From Centroberyx gerrardi (Eukaryota; Chordata; Actinopteri; Beryciformes; Berycidae): 64,000 bases of DNA. The stretch spans positions 16,167,725 to 16,231,724 of the forward strand of contig NC_136012.1 in assembly GCF_048128805.1 (NCBI RefSeq). The letters are read 5' to 3'. Positions 26,974-36,200 of this stretch are shown here, in pieces. Each line of letters begins with the position of its first letter. The first letter of the stretch is position 1. The notes under the pieces were generated by a model. The model did not search any database. It was not told the DNA's origin and saw only the letters and a program-made list of their open reading frames with translations. A program made the position numbers and the translations under genes.

Positions 26974-29900
26974 TTGTTTGCGAGAGAGACGAGAGGGAGA
27001 GATAGGGGAAGACAATGAGGTACTGGTTCCCTTTCACCTGTCAGAGGCAAAGTCAGCCAGCTCACATCAGCTTGCCCTCTCTTTCCCTCTCTCTCTCTCT
27101 CCCCCCAGCTCTCTTTTTCTCTCTCTCTCCTCTCTCTCCTCTTTCACTTTGTCTCTCGCTCTCTCACTTACTCTGTGTCCTTCGCTGTATCCTCCATCTG
27201 TTGTTGTGTGTCTCAGCGCATCTAGGAGTTATTTTGGGGCACAGTTGCCTAGAACAAACACACCTGTCTGAATGCCTGCTGCCTGTTAGACCGACAAGGC
27301 TGACACTGCACCGCTGGTAAACGATAGAAAGAGAAAGGCAGAAACAAATGAAGCGGAGAAGGGAGGGGGCGACAAACAAACAAACAAAAACAAAAAACGG
27401 ACGGACAGACAGGGCGAAATTCAGGATACGAGGGGAGACCAAGGGGAGAGGAGTGCAACAGATCACATGCCACATTCTGAAGATAGTCAGCGTCTTTCTG
27501 AAAAATGTACTTGCAGTCTGCCGTCGTCCTCTGGGAGGAGCATCAGCTCAAATCTGCATCCCAATGACTCATCCCAAAACTAACACTTCTCTAACAGTTC
27601 AATGCCCATTCAGTGACTTTGCTCCCTCTCATTCGATGAAACATGGAGCAATTCGGCTGTCAGGCCCGCTATCTGTTTTCAGCCCGTGGAAAAAAAGTGA
27701 AGTATAATAGACTTAATATGTCTATGGGTTGCCCGCTCTGCAAGAATTATGAGTTTTCATCCTCTGTCCTCATTTCCCCTTTGACAGGTATCGCAGTGGA
27801 TAAAAATGGGCTGATGTACTTTGTGGACGCCACCATGATCCGTAAGGTAGACCAGAACGGAATCATCTCCACTCTGCTGGGGGCCAACGACCTGACTGCC
27901 GTGCGGCCGCTGAGCTGTGACGCCAGCATGGACGTCAGCCAGGTACGACGGGGAAGGAGGAAGAGACAGAGGGTGATGGGATGATAGATGATGATCTAAA
28001 AGCCCCATGAGAGCTCAGTCATGATGCTAGCGTGGACGCCAGCCAGCCAGGGGGTCAGGGAGTGATTGATTTAGGGAGGGATTAAAGAGGTTGAAGCCAT
28101 GGATAAATGAATAGATCAAAAGAGAGTGAAGACTGCAGTCACTTTAGGGAAAATGAAGAAGAGACTTGTCTGAACTTTGGCATCCATTCAATAGGCCTTC
28201 CTCAGCATAGATATAGTCTCATTGATATCTGCTGTATCTCTCCACCAGGTGCGTCTCGAGTGGCCCACAGACTTAGCAGTGAACCCCATGGACAACTCTC
28301 TGTACGTCCTCGAAAACAACGTTATCCTACGCATCACTGAGAACCACCAGGTCTGTACCATGAAGCTCGACCGGGACTGCAAACCCCACAGGGTGGACAC
28401 TCATTATGCGGTTTTGACAAGATTTAGTCCCAATTATTCTCAAACCAATTTAGAAGTACAAATTTATATTCTAGTATAACCGTTTTTTCACCAAGAATCC
28501 TCATCTTAAAAGTTTTGCTGGGATGGCAACATTGCTGCTTAATTAGTTCAAGGAATATTTTAGTGTCTAGAGTCTAACTTCACTTAAGGAAAGTTTCATC
28601 TGATGTAACTATTGCAATAGTAACGTGATACTACCATCTCTAAATATTTGTGGTATTATTGCTGTTGCTTGATCATGGATCTAATGCTCTCTTCCATGAC
28701 TCTGCCCATAGGTGAGCATCATAGCAGGTCGGCCCATGCACTGCCAGGTGCCAGGTATCGACTACAGCCTCAGCAAGCTGGCTATCCATGCCGCCCTGGA
28801 GAGCGCCACCGCCATTGCTCTGTCCCACACCGGCATCCTCTACATCGCTGAGACCGATGAGAAAAAGATCAACCGAGTTAGACAGGTATGAGACAGATAA
28901 ATACACAGTAGTTTGGTTGTCTGGTTTAGAATGATTCTGTCAGTCTGAAGTTATTTTCTTGGCTAGCAAAATTGACAGCACAGCTGGTCGGGCTGTGTGG
29001 GTGTTTTTTGAGAATTCAGATATTCTGAGATTGTCTCAGATCCCCAGATACTACGTTCAGTTCATAGGCTTTTATGCACATATTTTTTTATATTTTTTTG
29101 CAGTCCTCTGTTTTGATAAGCCAAAAAACAAATTTATTTTGTTTTTTGTAATATAGCTTCTTTTATGGAGTGCTGAGTTTTTTCCATCTCATCTTTAAAC
29201 ATCTGTCCTCTCCTACTTTCTGTCTCTGTGCATTTTTCTCAGGTGAGCACTAACGGAGAAATCTCTCTCCTGGCCGGTGCTGCCTCGGACTGCGATTGCA
29301 AGAATGACGTCAACTGCAATTGTTTCTATGGCGACGATGGCTACGCCCCCGACGCTGGCCTTAACTCCCCCGCCTCCCTGGCTGTATCTCCTGATGGGAC
29401 GCTCTTCATCGCAGACCTCAACAACATACGCATCAGAGCTGTCCGAGCCAATCGACCCGGCCCGGCCGTCTCGAGCATGGGGTTGTCTGGATCAGGAGCG
29501 GGGCAGTATGAGGTTGCATCGCCAAGGGAACAGGAGCTGTATGTCTTCAATGGGGAGGGGCTCCATATCCAGACGGTGAGCCTAGTGACTGGGGAGCCGC
29601 TTTACAACTTTACCTACGGTCCTGACGGAGAGTTGGCCACGCTGGTGGACAACTGCAACAACACAGTCAGGGTGAGGCGGGACGGCCTTGGCCAGGGCGG
29701 AGGAGCCGGCCTGCTCAGACTGGTGCTGCTGCCAGAGAACCAGGTGGTGACCCTGGGACTGGACCCCACTGGGGGGCTGCGCAGTGTCTCGGCCCTGGGC
29801 CAGGAGGTGGCTCTGCTGGGCTACAGCGGCAGCACGGGCCTCCTGGCCACCAAAGCCGATGAGACCGGATGGACCACCTTCTACCAGTGAGTGTGCGATA

Positions 29901-30188
29901 GTGGTAAAGATGTCTGAATGACTGTTTCTATTTTCCCTCTCAGTGGGTGTACATCCACCACTTAGCCTATCTGGGCCCATTAAACAATCTGAAATACAAA
30001 ATGCATGAGCTTCCCAGCTTTTATGTTCATCATGTTTTATTTCATTCCCTGTTTTCCCCCGTGACACCCCACACAGTGCACTGCTGCCCCCCAGTGTTAG
30101 CTGTCATAACTACAGTCAGCTCCTGTAAAATAGCCTGTTAGGTTCCTCTCTGCCAGCTTGCTGACAAATGACAGGTTCCGCATGTGTG

Positions 30189-30242
<54 letters not shown>

Positions 30243-33200
30243 CGTGTGCGTGGGTGGTCGCTGTGTGTCCTTCCTTCACCGATCTGCTCATGGCTATCTC
30301 CCATCTCCCAGATATGACAGCGAGGGTCGTCTGACCAATGTGACATACCCCACGGGCATGGTGACGAGTCTGCACCGTGAGATCGAACGCTCCATCAACA
30401 TTGACATTGAGAGTTCCAGCAGGGATGATGATGTCACTGTCATCACCAACCTGTCCTCAGTCGAAGCCTCGTACACAGTGGTGCAAGGTAGAGACACACT
30501 CGGCACATGCATGCAGAGGAACAGCTGGGTTAGACTTTTTAGGCTAATAGGATACTAGACTTTCATTCATACTCAGGATGGAGTGATACATAAAAAGGCG
30601 GGCAAACGATGAGCTCCAGTCAGTCATCACCAATACAAATGGAAATCAATTATCATTTATATTATTCATAAATTATTAATTATATTATTATTTACAAGAA
30701 AACAATAATTTATATTTTAGATCCTCAAGGGCCTTATCTTCCTATAACTTACACCAGTAAGTTTGTAGTACTTACTGTGATGCTAGGAATTTATGTCATA
30801 AAGATTTATGATTTATTTAAAAAGTAAAGGGTTAACCCTGTTCTGCAAATACAAATATTGGTAAACTGAGTTGAGATGGGTTTACTCTCCTCTACATCCC
30901 TGTTTGTACAGTATATGCTTTGATAAAATACCCACGAACTCTAGAACTACTGAATTTTGGTATTCAAGGAAATAGTCACCCCCATGTGATTGTGAATATG
31001 CAGAGGTCTGATGACTCTAATTGAATGTGTTCTAATTTTCACACAGTTATGTGCATACTCTACGAAATCATTTCCTCCTTCACCCTGATCCAACCCTCTC
31101 TCCCGCTCTCGTGGACCAAAATTACCAATATATAGTTGTTAATCCCAACTGGGGCCATTCCGCTTATCATTACAGCCAAATTCATTAACTCGTGTAGAGT
31201 GGATCCTCCTCATCCCCCAAGCTCTCTCTCTTTTTCTCACGCACACGCATATATACACACACGCACTCACATACACACGCATAGCCCCCACCCATTTCCC
31301 ATGATCCCTTAGCTTATTCGGTCTGTATAGAGAACAGGAAGAAGGAGAATAATTGGCTCTCCTCCCCTGACCCGTACAAGTGGCGTGACAGAAGTATGAA
31401 TGCAGAGTGTAGACTGTAAGAAGTCTTGAAGGTCTCGGAGAATAAGAATAAGTTGTAGATGTATTCAGTGATCCACTCGAGTTGCTGGAGGAAAGGGGGA
31501 AAGTTACTCACAGAGCTGTAAGTCATTTAAGGTTTCCACTGCATTGTGTGGGTTTCAGCACAGTTCTCTGCTGACATACTCACTTAACCATCTCTCTCTC
31601 TCTCGCTCTCTCTCTCTCTTCATTAACTTCTGCACAGTGAAGCCTCCTTAGCCCTCAAGCTCTCATCTCTCTCACCCTCTCTCTCTCTATCTCTCTCCCT
31701 CTCTCTCTCTTCTCTCTCTCTGTTTTATTACAGAGATTGTTCAGATAGAGAGAGCAGAGAAGATTTATCTAACGGCTGCTGCTGCCAAGTCAATGGAAAA
31801 AGCTTCTCTTGTCTGTTTGAGGCATTGTTAAAATGCCGCCTGGAGCTTTATTACAAATTGGCCTTATGGATTACTGTCGTTTATGGTGGGGCTTCAAAGG
31901 GAGACACCATCTGATCCCCTCACCTTTTGTAAATGAAATAACCCCTCCCCCCTGCATCTGCCAGACATTTCTGGGCCAAAAACAATTTTATCTTATTTTC
32001 AATCACTTCATCACTTCATTGTGATCAAGCCACCTGTTTTCGCACATCAGACCGAAAGGTTTAGCATCAGCAATGCGCATTTAGTCTCTCTCTATTCCTT
32101 TTTTGGGAGAGAGTCTTTTAAGTGCTGTAGAGAGACGTCAGTTTCGGTTGCCTTTCTACCTGCACTCTGTTTTCTAAAACTATATTAGAATATTTTGGAA
32201 ATTGCAGTGACAGTGCTCCATAAATGTTTTACGGCCGTGAACAAATTCTCATTCTTATTCCGATATGAGCCTCCAGGCTTATGACTGTATGACTGGAGTT
32301 TCTCTTTACTTGATAATATTTAGCTAGAGTAGAGGAGACAATATGCCACCCCAGAAAACTACACATTTGGTTTTAGTTGATGTTGCTTTTCCTAACACCA
32401 TGCCCATTGTATGTCACACTTTCCGATGCCACAGAATGAGGATGCTGGCTCCTTGCCTTATGACTCATGTTGATCTATCTCCCCCTGCAGACCAGGTGAG
32501 GAACAGCTACCAGCTATGCAACAACGGGACCTTGAGGGTGATGTATGCCAATGGGATGGGCATCAGCTTCCACACAGAGCCCCACATCCTGGCAGGGTCC
32601 GTCAGCCCTACGATCGGTCGTAGGAACATCACCCTGCCCACCGACAACGGCCTCAACTCCATTGAATGGCGTCTGCGCAAGGAGCAGACCAAAGGCAAGG
32701 TGACGGTGTTCGGCAGGAAGCTGAGGGTGAGTTGACATTGTTTCGTGACATATCTACAGGTCTATTCTTAGCCACTCAGAACATCACTGTTTTAGAAAAG
32801 TATCATTAACCTCTCTCCATGTCATCCTTTTCTTCAGGCCCATGGGCGTAACCTCCTCTCCATTGACTTTGACCGCAACACGCGCACAGAGAAGATCTAC
32901 GACGATCACCGCAAGTTCACGCTGCGCATCATGTACGACGCTCAGGGTCGGCCAGCCATGTGGTTGCCTAGCAGCAGCCTGGCAGTGGTCAATGTGTCCT
33001 ATTCTACCACCGGACAGCTGGTTGGGCTGCAGAGGGGCAGCATGAGTGAGAGGACCGAGTTTGACCCCCAGGGACGCATCCTGTCTCGCTCCTTTGTGGA
33101 CGGCAAGGTGTGGAGCTACAGTTACCTGGATAAAGTAAGTAAAGCATTTATCATTAACTTTTCATCTAAGGATCAAAAGTCACCAAGGCAATAGCGAGAA

Positions 33201-36200
33201 AGGATAGTAATTTGGACTGGAGAATTGAAGTGAAATGACAGAATTTTTATGATGATGATGATTTAAATGAATCAGCCAAGAATATATGACTCCTGGTCCT
33301 ATTTCACAGGAGGGAAGTCATCCGTTTCCATAGAAAATCCCAAAGGGCCACATGATAATGCTGATATTAAATTAATCTGTATTTTGCCTTCCTTTTCTCT
33401 GTCTCCCTCCGTGCCTCCAGTCCATGGTGCTGCTCCTGCAGAGCCAGCGACAGTACATCTTTGAGTTTGACACCTCGGGTCGGGTCACGGCCGTCACCAT
33501 GCCCAGCGTAGCCCGCCACACCATGTTCACACACGTGTCAGTGGGCTACATCCGCAACACCTACAACCCCCCGGAGAGCAACGCCTCCATTATCCACGAC
33601 TTCAGCGAGGACGGCAGACCCCAGGCCTCGCATTACCTGGGCACCGGCCGCCGTGTCCTCTACAAGTACGGCAAGCTGGCCAAGCTGTCGGAGATCGTGT
33701 ACGACAGCACCGCCGTCACTTTCGGCTACGACGAGACAGCCGGTGTGCTGAAGATGGTCAATCTGCAGAGCGGGGGCTTCTCCTGCACCATCCGCTATCG
33801 CAAAATGGGCCCACTCATCGACAAGCAGATCTACCGCTTCAGCGAGGAGGGGATGGTCAACGCCCGATTCGACTACACCTACCACGACAACAGCTTCCGC
33901 ATCGCCAGCATGAAGCCGGTCATCAGCGAGACGCCACTGCCCGTCGACCTCTACCGATACGATGAGATCTCTGGCAAGGTAAAGAAATCACTGTTCTGGT
34001 CTACATTCTCCTTTTAATAATAAGATACATGCGCCTTAAATGTGTTGGAGTTGTTTACAATGGAAGCACACAGAAATCACACATTTAAATGCACCTAGAA
34101 TCAGTATTTTCAAGAATTATATTTTCAGCAATGGTGACTCTACTACTGGCTTACAAAACAAACTCTTTGTGTATTCCACAACAGAGGTGTACCGTCTTTG
34201 GCTGCCAGTGGACTCACCCTTTCTATAAACTTCTCTCTTACAGGTGGAGCACTTTGGGAAGTTTGGGGTTATTTACTACGACATTAATCAGATCATCACC
34301 ACAGCCGTCATGACGCTGAGTAAGCATTTTGACACCCACGGTCGCATCAAGGAGGTCCAGTACGAGATCTTCCGCTCGCTCATGTACTGGATGACAGTGC
34401 AGTACGACAGCATGGGACGGGTGGTGAAGAGAGAGCTGAAAATTGGGCCCTACGCCAACACCACTCAGTACCGCTATGAGTACGACGGAGACGGACAGCT
34501 CAGCGGTGTCAAGGTGAATATTTTGTGTGCAAAGAGTTGGTATTTTGTGGGTTTCAGTTATAGGCGCTTTACTGTTGATTCATGGTGTCTCTACTCATCC
34601 TTCCATCCAGGTGAATGACTGGTCCACGTGGCGCTACAGCTATGACCTGAACGGTAACCTCCATCTGCTGAACCCCGGGAACAGCGCCCGCATCATGCCG
34701 CTCCGCTACGACCTCCGAGACCGCATCACACGCCTGGGAGACGTCCAGTACCGCCTGGACGAGGACGGCTTCCTCAGCCAGCGCGGCTCAGACGTCTTCG
34801 ACTACAACTCAAAGGGTCAGCTGTTGCGGGCTTACAACCGAGGGCCGGGTGGCTGGAGCGTCCAGTACCACTATGACGGGCTGGGCCGCAGGGTGTCCAC
34901 TAGGAACAGCCTGGGACAGCACCTGCAGTTCTTCTATGCTGACCTCAACCACCCCGCCAGGGTCACACACATCTTCAACCATTCCAGCTCTGACATCTCC
35001 TCGCTCTACTATGACCTACAGGTGGGTGCATAGAGATACATCTACCTATATTCTGTTTATATATTGAGAGGGTGAGAGACGGGTGTTGGTTGTATGAGGA
35101 GGATGGTGAAATGGGTAGACTGGTTGATTAATATTGTTATTAGAGCAGTAACTAATGGTAACATCTTCTCATGATCAGGGCCATCTGTTTGCTATGGAGG
35201 TGAGCAGTGGAGAAGAGTACTACATAGCTTCCGACAACACCGGCACACCACTGGCTGTCTTCAGCAGCAATGGACAGATGATCAAACAGGTAATGCACTA
35301 AGCAGTTCTTAATCACACTTAATCTGCTATCAGTTGACCGGTATTAGTATTAGTACTAAGAAAATGATGTTATTCCCCCTATTTGTCCAAGAAACAATTG
35401 AAAACACCAAGAAAGCTGGGCAGCAGAGTGGTATAGTGAGTAGGGAAACTGTCCTAAAACTAAAACAGCTCCAGGGACGCTGTTCTGCAGCTCACCCTGT
35501 GCTCTGACCTTCCTATGGGAGGATGAGTTGAGTAGTACCAAAAGCAAACAGAGCGTGCTTGTGTCGTCCAGGTCCAGTACACAGCCTACGGAGAAGTGTA
35601 CCTGGACTCTAACCCAGAGTTCCAGCTGGTGGTGGGGTTCCATGGCGGACTCTACGACCCCTTGACTAAGCTGGTCCACTTCACCCAGCGGGACTACGAC
35701 GTCCTGGCCGGCCGCTGGACCTCGCCTGACTACGGCATCTGGCCGAAGATAGGAAAAGACCCCGCTCCGTTCAACCTGTACATGTTCAAGAACAACAACC
35801 CCCTCAGTGACATGCTGGATGTCAAGAACTACGTCACAGGTAGAGGAAAAGAGGGAGATGAAATAATATTGTGCACATGTTGTATTCTGTTACGTTTACT
35901 GTTTCTACTTCATTTAGCCATTATCGGCATATCTACAGCGGTGGCGATATTGATTCAAAACTGTCCATTTCTCCACATATCAAAAAACTTTGCAGCACTA
36001 CACATGGTAAATGCTTAATACTATAATGTTGTAGAAATTAAATGTAGATTCTTTCAAAGGTGGAACTTCAATAGAGTTGTCAGGTAAACCCAGTGGTATA
36101 AAGATCAGTCGAGACGGCAGGTAGAGGTGAATTTAGTTCAGTCAAGGCATCCATCAAAGTAGAAAAGAGATAAACTCAACTTATATAGGGTTTACTGTCT

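Noticed and set aside
29582..30067. 161-codon minus-strand open frame
   Set aside because: Antisense shadow of the GC-rich exon 19 of tenm2.
33538..33885. 115-codon minus-strand open frame
   Set aside because: Antisense shadow of exon 23; the + frame is plainly the real one.
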